Source of the DNA: Salegentibacter sp.
GTDB taxonomy: Bacteria > Bacteroidota > Bacteroidia > Flavobacteriales > Flavobacteriaceae
Assembly (NCBI GenBank): GCA_024635815.1
Contig: JAGXIG010000040.1
Span: 1 to 18,062, forward strand
Direction: 5' to 3'
Length of the DNA: 18,062 bases
In this document: positions 8,669 through 14,753 of the stretch, in pieces
How positions within the stretch are numbered: position 1 is the first letter of the stretch
Layout: every line of letters begins with the position of its first letter
Notes under the pieces: model-generated
Database searches by the model: none
Told to the model about the DNA's origin: nothing
Seen by the model: only the letters and a program-made list of their open reading frames with translations
Program-made: the position numbers and the translations under genes

Positions 8669-9426
8669 CAATTATTTAATTTCTTCAAAACAGTCTCTTC
8701 CCCATCAAAAACTGCATAGGTGTAAAAGTCTATCCAATCTCCGGTGTTGATATAAGTAGATTTTCCGTTTAGGTCGATTTCCAGGGGTAAATGCCGGTGG
8801 CCGAAAAGAAAATAATCGTAATGCTTTTCTTCCAATTTTCGGCGGCAATATTGAATAAGCCATTCCTTTTCTTCTCCTAAAAATTTTTGCTCCTGATCTC
8901 CCGAGATCGCTTTATTTTTTACCGAAAAATACTGCGCCAGCGGAATGCCCAAATCTGGATGCAACCAGCGATAAAGCCATTTTGAAAACGGATTGGTAAA
9001 AACCCTTTTCATTCTTTTATAACCGTGATCGCCGGGTCCCAGGCCGTCCCCATGGGCAACAAGGAAGGTTTTATTATTGAATTCAAATTCTTTAGGCTTA
9101 CGAAATACCGGGATATTAAGTTCGTCTTCAAAATAACTTTCCATCCACAAATCGTGGTTCCCTACAAAAAAATAAATCGGGATTCCGCTGTCTTTAATTT
9201 CTGCCAGTTTCCCTAAAACCCTTACAAAACCCTTAGGTACGGCGTGTTTATACTCGAACCAGAAGTCAAAAAGATCACCGAGGAGAAAAATAGCGGCAGC
9301 GTCTTCTTTAATTTCATCCAGCCATTTTACAAACCTAATTTCCCTTGGCCTGCTTTCTTCTTGAGTAGGCGCGCCAAGGTGATTATCGCTGGAGAAATAA
9401 ACTTTTTTGCCTTCGGGAATAGTCAT
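8668..9426 (-). CDS. lpxH: UDP-2,3-diacylglucosamine diphosphatase (LpxH-like)
   Basis: Calcineurin-like metallophosphoesterase of 252 residues that would hydrolyse UDP-2,3-diacylglucosamine to lipid X in lipid A synthesis, at the inner membrane. The metal-binding blocks are in order: SSDNHLG (D14, H16), LLGDLFDFW (D51), FVGNHDLW (N90, H91), VAHGDGLGPGD (H125) and FGHRHLP (H210, H212). The segment PGDHGYKRMKRVFTNPFSKW is typical of LpxH-type rather than general phosphoesterases. It is convergent with the toxin gene, and queD lies 164 bases upstream on the same strand. I found no perfect -7 element for it, so transcription from queD is possible. Confidence 0.9.
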   Translation of the reverse strand: MTIPEGKKVYFSSDNHLGAPTQEESRPREIRFVKWLDEIKEDAAAIFLLGDLFDFWFEYKHAVPKGFVRVLGKLAEIKDSGIPIYFFVGNHDLWMESYFEDELNIPVFRKPKEFEFNNKTFLVAHGDGLGPGDHGYKRMKRVFTNPFSKWLYRWLHPDLGIPLAQYFSVKNKAISGDQEQKFLGEEKEWLIQYCRRKLEEKHYDYFLFGHRHLPLEIDLNGKSTYINTGDWIDFYTYAVFDGEETVLKKLNN

Positions 9427-9476
9427 TTATGATAATTCTAAGCTGTAAATATAAATATTTTAGGAAAAGAGCTTAT

Positions 9477-9556
9477 AGGTTTTGAAAACCTGAGATTTTA
9501 ACCCTTCCGTCTTAATCTTCTCTCGAAGATTAATCCATCTTCCCATTTAAGGGAAG
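9477..9556. repeat. Cluster of inverted repeats between queD and lpxH
   Basis: Three successive inverted repeats are packed into 80 bases. They are AGGTTTT-G-AAAACCT (9477-9491), TTAATCTTC-TCTC-GAAGATTAA (9512-9533) and CTTCCC-ATTTAA-GGGAAG (9539-9556). CCTTCC at 9503-9508 can also pair with GGAAGG at 9552-9557, enclosing the middle hairpin. A G-rich tail (CCCTGGGGGGTGG, 9574-9586) follows before the queD stop. This could be a dispersed intergenic element or an RNA structure in the queD-lpxH transcript. No T-tract marks it as a normal terminator. Confidence 0.45.
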
Positions 9557-9590
9557 GAGCGCTGAGTTACTGTCCCTGGGGGGTGGATGC

Positions 9591-10040
9591 TTATTGATCG
9601 CTTACAAACCATTCAGCAAAACTGGATTCTGTTTCCTGGAGTTTTAGCGAGTGAAGTTTTATATGATCTGGTAAATGTTTCTGGATTTTTTCAGCAAAAT
9701 CAACAACCATATTTTCGCTGGTAGGCTGGTATTCAACCAGGATCACATGATGACCGCGGTTTTTTAATTCTTCCGCGAGCTCTATATGCGGGGTGTTTTT
9801 ATTAAAAACCGTCGCGTGGTCAAATTGATCTACAATTTCAGATTTCACGATCTTTTTAAGATCGCCAAAATCTATGACCATCCCAAACTTTACATTATCT
9901 TTATCGGTAATAGGTTCTCCAATTACGCAAACACTAAGTTTATAGCTGTGGCCGTGTACGTTTCGGCATTTGCCATCGTAGCCGTACAGGGCGTGGCCGG
10001 TTTCAAAAGAGAACTGTTTGGTAATTCTAATCTTGTTCAT
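9591..10040 (-). CDS. queD: 6-carboxy-5,6,7,8-tetrahydropterin synthase
   Basis: Converts dihydroneopterin triphosphate to 6-carboxytetrahydropterin, the second step toward preQ0 and queuosine; 149 residues. Zinc ligands are H16, H29 and H31, and the catalytic cysteine C25 lies in the CxxxHGH motif of QueD (CRNVHGH, 25-31). The FDHATVFNK segment and TSENMVVDFAEKI, which holds the pterin-anchoring glutamate, are also present. CxxxHGH separates QueD from the related 6-pyruvoyl-tetrahydropterin synthase. A TAACTTTG -7 element lies about 17 bases upstream. It is divergent from the dioxygenase gene. Confidence 0.93.
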   Translation of the reverse strand: MNKIRITKQFSFETGHALYGYDGKCRNVHGHSYKLSVCVIGEPITDKDNVKFGMVIDFGDLKKIVKSEIVDQFDHATVFNKNTPHIELAEELKNRGHHVILVEYQPTSENMVVDFAEKIQKHLPDHIKLHSLKLQETESSFAEWFVSDQ

Positions 10041-10056
10041 CTCGCGTTATTTTTGG

Positions 10057-10064
10057 CAAAGTTA
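10057..10064 (-). promoter_or_regulatory. -7 element upstream of queD
   Basis: The minus strand reads TAACTTTG, a full TAnnTTTG match, 16 bases before the queD ATG. No TTG was found at the -33 spacing. It faces away from the element at 10115-10122, as expected for divergent genes. Confidence 0.45.
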
Positions 10065-10114
10065 AGGGTTTTTTAGCGTTATATTTTTTTAGCCCTGCAA
10101 TTATGTTTCTTTTG

Positions 10115-10122
10115 TATATTTG
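10115..10122 (+). promoter_or_regulatory. -7 element upstream of the 2OG dioxygenase
   Basis: TATATTTG is a full TAnnTTTG match, 12 bases before the ATG at 10135. Its last three bases are the TTG that would otherwise be read as an earlier start of the dioxygenase. This argues for the ATG at 10135 as the true start. Confidence 0.5.
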
Positions 10123-10134
10123 CCCGTTTTTTTA

Positions 10135-10797
10135 ATGAAAATGATAACAGAAACTGCTCCCGAACTTTTTGAACAACTGGATTTTATAGAAAATCCTTTT
10201 TACGAGAATATTATTACCGATTTGGTTGAAAATCAATACTGTGTTGTAGACGATTTTTTTAATGCTGAGGAAGTTGCAATGCTGCGAAATTCTTTAAAAT
10301 CGAAATTTGAAGAAGCGCAATTCAAAAAGGCGGCGATTGGCAATAAAACCAATGAAGTTGTTGCGAAATCTATTCGCGGAGATTTTATTTTATGGCTTAA
10401 TGAGGCTGAAGCAGGGAAGGCGGAAAACCTGTTCTTCAACAAAATCAATTCGTTAGTAGCTTATCTAAATAAAACCTGTTTTCTGGGGATTTTAAATAAA
10501 GAATTCCATTATGCGCTGTATCCTGAAGGTACTTTTTATCAGCGACACCTGGACACTTTTCAGAATGACGGGAGAAGAAAACTTTCTATGGTTTGTTATT
10601 TAAACGAAGAAGATTGGAAGCCAGAAAATGGAGGGGAATTGGTAATTTATTCCGAAGAAAATGGCGTTGAGGTTTCCAAAGCTATATACCCACTGCCGGG
10701 GCGGGTGGTGATTTTTGAGAGCCAGGTATTGGAGCACGAAGTAAAGCCAGTTAAAACCGCCAGATTGAGTATTACAGGTTGGTTAAAAACAAGGTAA
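10135..10797 (+). CDS. 2OG-Fe(II) oxygenase, prolyl-hydroxylase-like
   Basis: A 220-residue dioxygenase that uses 2-oxoglutarate, Fe(II) and O2, presumably to hydroxylate a protein. The iron triad and 2OG anchor are in place: RHLD (H138, D140), LEHEV (H201) and R210 in ARLSITGW. The spacing and surrounding text (YPEGTFYQRHLDTF, LSMVCYLNEEDW, GGELVIY, LPGRVVIFES) resemble bacterial prolyl hydroxylases of the PHD/EGLN type. One of these, from Pseudomonas, hydroxylates EF-Tu. The substrate here is inferred only. The N-terminal 40 residues are not part of the catalytic core. The ATG at 10135 is preferred over a TTG at 10120 because that TTG falls in the -7 element. Confidence 0.85.
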   Translation: MKMITETAPELFEQLDFIENPFYENIITDLVENQYCVVDDFFNAEEVAMLRNSLKSKFEEAQFKKAAIGNKTNEVVAKSIRGDFILWLNEAEAGKAENLFFNKINSLVAYLNKTCFLGILNKEFHYALYPEGTFYQRHLDTFQNDGRRKLSMVCYLNEEDWKPENGGELVIYSEENGVEVSKAIYPLPGRVVIFESQVLEHEVKPVKTARLSITGWLKTR

Positions 10798-10908
10798 TTA
10801 TTTTTTGAATTTCTTATAAAGAACCACAACAATTAAAACGACGGCTAAAATTAGCCAGAATCCCATTCCGCTAAGGAAACTTAAGAATTCCCAGGTATCT
10901 TCTCCCAT
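10798..10908 (-). CDS. Small single-span membrane protein, 36 residues
   Basis: I read an ATG at 10908 and a TAA at 10798-10800. The 36-residue product starts MGEDTWEFLSFLSGMGFW, has one hydrophobic helix (LILAVVLIVVVL, about 19-30) and ends in YKKFKK. The positive-inside rule suggests the C-terminus faces the cytoplasm. Its ATG shares one base with the stop of the 62-residue gene upstream (TAATG), so coupled translation is likely. The acidic-WEF-helix-basic layout repeats that of the neighbour. No family is recognised. The gene abuts the end of the convergent dioxygenase with no spacer. Confidence 0.6.
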   Translation of the reverse strand: MGEDTWEFLSFLSGMGFWLILAVVLIVVVLYKKFKK

Positions 10909-11096
10909 TATTTCATTCGGTTTTTTTCCTGTCTTCTCCTCCAGTTGTAACGCGCATAAAAGAAAATGGCAAGAATTATTAAAATACCCACAAGGTAAAG
11001 CCAGTTATCGGCTATAAATTCCCAAATGGTAAATCCCCATTCCTCTTCACGGGTTGCATCGCGGTCTTTTGGTAAATGTTGCTGTGGTAAACTCAT
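10908..11096 (-). CDS. Small single-span membrane protein, 62 residues
   Basis: Unrecognised protein. The N-terminal 22 residues are charged and soluble (PKDRDATREEEWGF). A WEF motif at about 25-27 leads into one strong membrane helix (about 32-48, LYLVGILIILAIFFYAR), and the tail is strongly basic (NWRRRQEKNRMK). There is no signal-peptidase site, so it is probably an anchored bitopic protein with its C-terminus in the cytoplasm. It shares layout and the WEF-helix-basic pattern with the 36-residue protein that follows it by one-base overlap. A 108-base gap separates it from the 59-residue gene upstream. I saw no perfect TAnnTTTG element in that gap. Confidence 0.65.
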   Translation of the reverse strand: MSLPQQHLPKDRDATREEEWGFTIWEFIADNWLYLVGILIILAIFFYARYNWRRRQEKNRMK

Positions 11097-11204
11097 AAAT
11101 TAGTTTCTAAGGTTGAAATTAAACTTTTTAAAATAAGAACTCTGTTATAGGGATGCTAATTTCCTAAATTGAAACCAATGTAAGTTTAAAGGTGAAAACC
11201 CAAA

Positions 11205-11384
11205 CTAATTTTTAATCTGGCGTTTATTGTTTTTAATCATTTTGTGAAGAAAAAACCCAAAAAGACCGGCAATTATTAAAAGACCAAGCAGTATAAAAAG
11301 AATATTGTCACCAATAAAATAACCTATAGAATATCCTAGACTATGTGCCTTGTCACCGGTTTGGTCAAGGTAAAGTAGACGCAT
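11205..11384 (-). CDS. Small single-span membrane protein, 59 residues
   Basis: I read an ATG at 11384 and a TAG at 11205-11207. The 59-residue product starts MRLLYLDQTGDKAHSLGYSI, has a hydrophobic stretch at about 28-46 (ILFILLGLLIIAGLFGFFL) and ends in a basic tail (HKMIKNNKRQIKN). The ATG is only 4 bases after the stop of the enoyl-CoA hydratase-family gene, so it should ride on the same transcript. I recognise no family. It could in principle be a chance open frame in AT-rich DNA, but the helix, the basic tail and the tight spacing favour a real gene. Confidence 0.5.
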   Translation of the reverse strand: MRLLYLDQTGDKAHSLGYSIGYFIGDNILFILLGLLIIAGLFGFFLHKMIKNNKRQIKN

Positions 11385-11388
11385 ATTT

Positions 11389-12156
11389 TTATTTTTTATA
11401 TTTATTTAAAGCATTTTTGGTAAAATCTGATAGTACCAGTTCACCCGAAATCGCTGCTCTTTCAGCCAGTAATTCGTCCCAGTGAGAAGTGTTTTTCCAA
11501 AGCATTTGTTTTATTTCATAGAGAGCTTCTGGGTTATAAGAAGCCAGGTTTTCGGTAAAAATTGTAACCTCTTTATCCAAATCTTTTAAGCTTTCAAAAA
11601 CACGCGCATAAAGCCCTTTATCCTTTGCCCAATAAGCATTTTTCCATTCGTGGGCAGCCAGGCTTAATTCAGCAAGTGCACCAACGCCAATTTTGCGTTC
11701 TACGGCCGGGGCAATCACAAATGGGCCAATACCTATACTAATTTCTGAAAGCTTAACTGCAGCAGCATCAGTAGCCATAGCATAATCACAGGCGGCAACC
11801 AGCCCAACGCCACCACCAACGGTTTTCCCCTGAATACGTCCCACGATGAGTTTTTTACATTTTCGCATCGCGTTTAAAACCTTGGCAAAACCCGAGAAAA
11901 ATAATTTTCCTGCTTGCATGGTTTCAATCGCCACCAATTCGTCAAAAGAGGCTCCCGCGCAAAAAGCTTTTTCTCCTTCAGATTTTAATAAGATGACTTT
12001 TACGCTATCGTCTTGAGATAATTTTTGAAACTCTTTCTCAAGCCGATCTAGCAATTCTGAAGGGAAAGAATTACTGGCCGGATGGCCAAATTCCAGATGG
12101 GCGATTCCGTTTTCAATATTGGTAAATAAACTTCCGTTTTCTCGTGTGGTAGACAT
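11389..12156 (-). CDS. Enoyl-CoA hydratase/isomerase family protein
   Basis: A 255-residue crotonase-fold enzyme acting on an acyl-CoA thioester in fatty-acid or amino-acid catabolism. The oxyanion-hole segments are AFCAGASFDEL (64-74) and GKTVGGGVGLVAACD (110-124). Of the two classic hydratase glutamates, the second is present (E138 in KLSEISIGIGP), but the first, in the GGGxE context, is G118. This pattern, and the SEISIGIGPFVIAP segment, resemble LiuC-type methylglutaconyl-CoA hydratases of leucine breakdown. I give that as a possibility, not an assignment. A TAAATTTG -7 element lies about 30 bases upstream. The small 59-residue gene follows by 4 bases. Confidence 0.88.
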   Translation of the reverse strand: MSTTRENGSLFTNIENGIAHLEFGHPASNSFPSELLDRLEKEFQKLSQDDSVKVILLKSEGEKAFCAGASFDELVAIETMQAGKLFFSGFAKVLNAMRKCKKLIVGRIQGKTVGGGVGLVAACDYAMATDAAAVKLSEISIGIGPFVIAPAVERKIGVGALAELSLAAHEWKNAYWAKDKGLYARVFESLKDLDKEVTIFTENLASYNPEALYEIKQMLWKNTSHWDELLAERAAISGELVLSDFTKNALNKYKK

Positions 12157-12185
12157 AAAATTGGTTTTCGGGTTAGCTGAATAAC

Positions 12186-12193
12186 CAAATTTA
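12186..12193 (-). promoter_or_regulatory. -7 element upstream of the enoyl-CoA hydratase-family gene
   Basis: The minus strand reads TAAATTTG, a full TAnnTTTG match, 29 bases before the ATG. No TTG at proper -33 spacing was found. Confidence 0.4.
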
Positions 12194-12352
12194 GAAAGAT
12201 TAGCGCTTAAATAATTTTTTTTGGTTCAATAATTAAAATTCAATTTTAAAGTTATTCCTTGATGGTTGCAGGAAGCAGTACCAGTTTACAGAAAATAAAT
12301 AGTTGACTTGATTATAATACAGAATTGAGGTCTGAAGCTAAACCCGCCAATT

Positions 12353-12405
12353 AAAACTGCCCACCGCCTACTGAGACTGCTAACTGGAAATTGCCTACTG
12401 AACTC
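12353..12405. repeat. Degenerate ACTGCC/TACTG tandem repeat
   Basis: This stretch is built from variants of one short unit: AACTGCC, CACCGCC, TACTGAG, ACTGC, TAACTGG, TTGCC, TACTGAA. Spacing is irregular at about 5-10 bases. It lies just past the MATE gene and touches its stop codon. Low-complexity intergenic runs of this kind are familiar from flavobacterial genomes. The rest of the gap, 12157-12352, holds only the -7 element noted above. Confidence 0.5.
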
Positions 12406-13753
12406 ATACTTCTTTCTGCAAATATTTTCTTCTGAATTTAATCACCAAACCGGCGCTGCGTATAAGCATCCATACGAAAAAGGCGATCCAGATTCCGTAG
12501 AGTTTTAACCCGAAATAATCTGAAATTAATAGAGCGGGAGTGAAGCCCAGGAATGTGGCTACGAGTAATAGGTTCCGAAGGTATTTTGCTTCGCCCAAAC
12601 CTTTAAAAATTCCGTCGAACATAAAAGCAATGGCATTTACCGGTTGCATTAATAACACAATCCAAAACACCGAAGAAAATATGGCCAGAACCGTAATATC
12701 CTTATTAAAAACCAAACCTATTTGGTTATAGAAGATCCCGCAAATAGCCATGAGCATAAAAGCTATCAACACGGCGTATTTGCTTATTTTTTTACTAAGT
12801 TGCCAAAGGTTTTTATAATCACGCGAACCGAGTAATTTACCACCAATCGCATTGCCGGCGTTGGCATAGCCATCAATAAAAAAACTAAAAAACAACCAGA
12901 TATTCATCAAAATACTTTGCGCGGCGATGTAGTTTTTTCCGTAATCTGTGGCGTAAGCATTGGCGAGGTAAATGGCAAAATTAAGGGCAGCCGTTCTTAC
13001 AAAAAGATTGGCGGCCATAAGTAAAAGCCCTTTTAAGCGCGGATTGATATTAAAACTCAGTTTTAAATGAAATGGAGTCTTTTTAAAGAAAAACCAAAGC
13101 GCCATAATTAACATCGTAGCTTGAGCTGCTAAACTGGCATATGCGGCACCTTTAAGGTGCATGGCAGGGATAAGTCCGTCTATGCCGTAAACCAGGAGAA
13201 AATCCAGCCCAACGTTTACAGCAGCTCCGGCAAGGCTGCATTTCATTGCCCAAAGCGTATTTTGTAATCCGCGAAACACACCAAAAATCGCGAAAGTCAC
13301 CAAAGTTAAGGGATAGCCTAAAGCACGGATTTGATAATATTCACCAGAATATTGCAAGATCAAACCATCGGCATTATATGCTCTAAAAATACTATCAGCA
13401 AAAAATGCAGTGGTAAAATAAATTACCAGGCTGAAGGCAAAATTGAAATAAATCGCCTGTGGAATAAGGGTTTTTACCGCGTGGAGCCGGTTTGCACCTA
13501 AATGCTGCGAAACAATGGCCGAAATGGCGGTTTTGGTTTGCGCAACGATCCAAATTATAGCAGAAAGAAATGAACCTACAATTCCAGCAGCGGCAAGGGC
13601 TTCTACCGAATTTTCTTGCACGTTTCCTATTACCGCAATATCGGTTAGGGAGATGAGCGGTTCGGCAATTCCGGCAATAATCGCAGGAATGGCAATTCGG
13701 TTGATATTTCGAAAACTAACAGAAGATTCCAAAAGCGGTTTTTTCAGCAGCAA
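12404..13753 (-). CDS. MATE family efflux transporter
   Basis: A 449-residue integral membrane protein with about 12 hydrophobic helices, expected to export drugs or metabolites using a Na+ or H+ gradient. The start resembles the DinF-like branch: IAIPAIIAGIAEPLISLTDIAVIGNV (about 21-46). The second half repeats the fold, with GYANAGNAIGGKLLGSRDY at about 295-313 and a positively charged end (KFRRKYLQKEV). The start is unsettled. The frame opens at a TTG (13753) that coincides with a TATATTTG -7 element, has no upstream ATG and is preceded by a TAA. A second TTG at codon 8 (13732) is an alternative. It lies 52 bases after the GNAT gene on the same strand. Confidence 0.92.
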   Translation of the reverse strand: MLLKKPLLESSVSFRNINRIAIPAIIAGIAEPLISLTDIAVIGNVQENSVEALAAAGIVGSFLSAIIWIVAQTKTAISAIVSQHLGANRLHAVKTLIPQAIYFNFAFSLVIYFTTAFFADSIFRAYNADGLILQYSGEYYQIRALGYPLTLVTFAIFGVFRGLQNTLWAMKCSLAGAAVNVGLDFLLVYGIDGLIPAMHLKGAAYASLAAQATMLIMALWFFFKKTPFHLKLSFNINPRLKGLLLMAANLFVRTAALNFAIYLANAYATDYGKNYIAAQSILMNIWLFFSFFIDGYANAGNAIGGKLLGSRDYKNLWQLSKKISKYAVLIAFMLMAICGIFYNQIGLVFNKDITVLAIFSSVFWIVLLMQPVNAIAFMFDGIFKGLGEAKYLRNLLLVATFLGFTPALLISDYFGLKLYGIWIAFFVWMLIRSAGLVIKFRRKYLQKEV

Positions 13754-13758
13754 ATATA
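13751..13758 (-). promoter_or_regulatory. -7 element overlapping the MATE start
   Basis: The minus strand reads TATATTTG, a full TAnnTTTG match. Its TTG is also the first possible MATE start codon, so either the element is fortuitous or translation starts further in. No -33 TTG is evident. Confidence 0.35.
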
Positions 13759-13805
13759 GAATGCTTTATTTTAAAGCCTAAGCACGGGTTTAATTTATTA
13801 TAAAA

Positions 13806-14315
13806 TTAAAACTGATTTAATACTAATTCGTAACAATGGAAAGGATGCTCATTTTTATGCGGAAAATAAACATCGCCCAGTCTTTTATAACCGCGGTTTT
13901 CATAGAATTTTTGATTCCGGATATTTTTACTAAATGTATCCATTCTTATGGAAGTGAAATTTCTGTTTTTAGCGAACTCTTCAGCAAAATCCATCATTTT
14001 TCTGGCATAGCCATCTCCCCAGAATTCGGGGTGCGTAGCGAGCCTGTGAACGTATAAATTGTTTCCGGTGTCGGTAAGCCATTTGATATCACCATAGACC
14101 GCATCCATTTTGGGAGTGAGCACCATAATGGCAATAATGCGATTTTCTATTTCGTAAACGAATAATTCTTCTCGCTGAATATCATTTTCAAGCTTTCCGA
14201 GGGAAGGATATTGCTCGTTCCATTGAAAAATATTTTGTTGCTGAAGCGCTTCAGCACAGGCTTCAGTCAGTTCTTTAATTTCGTTGAGATCTTCTAAGCT
14301 TGCTTTTCTAATCAT
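13806..14315 (-). CDS. GNAT family N-acetyltransferase
   Basis: A 169-residue acetyl-CoA-dependent acetyltransferase. The acetyl-CoA pyrophosphate-binding loop of motif A is HPEFWGDGYARKMMDFAEEF (95-114), preceded by strand LYVHRLAT. Motif B is IRNQKFYENRGYKRLGDVYF (132-151). The N-terminal MIRKASLEDLNEIKEL is typical of the fold. The acceptor cannot be told from the sequence: GNAT proteins modify amines, amino acids, protein N-termini or antibiotics. It may be co-transcribed with the MATE gene 52 bases downstream, though that gene has its own candidate -7 element. It is divergent from tRNA-Ala. Confidence 0.9.
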   Translation of the reverse strand: MIRKASLEDLNEIKELTEACAEALQQQNIFQWNEQYPSLGKLENDIQREELFVYEIENRIIAIMVLTPKMDAVYGDIKWLTDTGNNLYVHRLATHPEFWGDGYARKMMDFAEEFAKNRNFTSIRMDTFSKNIRNQKFYENRGYKRLGDVYFPHKNEHPFHCYELVLNQF

Positions 14316-14347
14316 TTTTATTCAGAATAATTAATAAAAGTTCTTGG

Positions 14348-14376
14348 TTGGAATTTACAGAAAATTATTACATTTG
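14348..14376 (+). promoter_or_regulatory. Promoter of tRNA-Ala, Bacteroidota type
   Basis: A -33 TTG at 14348-14350 and a -7 element TACATTTG (14369-14376) are separated by 18 bases. The tRNA begins 10 bases after the -7 element, so the 5' leader would be very short. Confidence 0.6.
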
Positions 14377-14386
14377 CCTTCCAATT

Positions 14387-14460
14387 GGGGGATTAGCTCA
14401 GCTGGCTAGAGCGTTTGGCTGGCAGCCAAAAGGTCATCGGTTCGACTCCGATATTCTCCA
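14387..14460 (+). tRNA. tRNA-Ala (anticodon GGC)
   Basis: A 74-base gene that folds completely. The acceptor stem is GGGGGAT/ATTCTCC, the D-arm GCTC/GAGC, the anticodon stem TTTGG/CCAAA with loop CTGGCAG (anticodon GGC), and the T-arm ATCGG/CCGAT with loop TTCGACT. The discriminator base is A. The G3-U70 wobble pair, the major identity element for alanyl-tRNA synthetase, is present. The 3' CCA is not encoded (the next bases are CAA) and must be added after transcription. Confidence 0.97.
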
Positions 14461-14461
14461 C

Positions 14462-14491
14462 AAAACCACCGTTTTTCGCGGTGGTTTTTTT
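14462..14491 (+). terminator. Intrinsic terminator of tRNA-Ala
   Basis: A 10-base-pair stem (AAAACCACCG, 14462-14471, with CGGTGGTTTT, 14479-14488) has a loop of TTTTTCG, and a run of seven T covers 14485-14491. It begins one base after the tRNA. This is the strongest terminator in the window. Confidence 0.9.
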
Positions 14492-14630
14492 ATTTCTGAG
14501 TTTTTATTTCGATTTGTGAGGACCGGCTGGAGAATTCCTATGTGGGATCGGTAAATATTCCCTGGAATTTAATCGGATACTGCCCCAAACAATAACATAC
14601 AAAGGAAGCTGTCTTAAAGGGCTTAATCGC

Positions 14631-14707
14631 GTCAAGTTGAACTTGTTTCAGCTTCTAACATGTTTAGATTATCAACATCTTAGATTCTGAATTAAATTCA
14701 GAATGAC
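14631..14707. repeat. Inverted-repeat intergenic element
   Basis: Two 26-base units face each other (14631-14656 and 14682-14707) around a 25-base spacer. After reversing one, they match at 18 of 26 positions, sharing GTCA...TGAA...TTCAG..TCT. The right unit contains a perfect palindrome with 10-base arms, ATTCTGAATT-A-AATTCAGAAT (14684-14704). A further palindrome, TAAAAGCTTTTA, follows at 14711-14722. The TTGAACTTGTTTCAG and CTGAATTAAATTCAG cores resemble dispersed palindromes that I recall from Bacteroidota intergenic regions. The rest of 14492-14753 shows no gene. Confidence 0.55.
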
Positions 14708-14753
14708 GATTAAAAGCTTTTAGCCAACCTCAGTTATATATATTCTGAAAAAC

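Noticed and set aside
14387..14491. tRNA-Ala 3' end as an attachment site for an integrated element
   Set aside because: No integrase, no direct repeat of the tRNA 3' end and no mobile cargo are visible; an intact terminator follows directly.
14348..14554. 68-residue plus-strand open frame
   Set aside because: It covers the whole tRNA-Ala gene and its terminator, and its middle is simply the tRNA sequence translated. It is a shadow frame.
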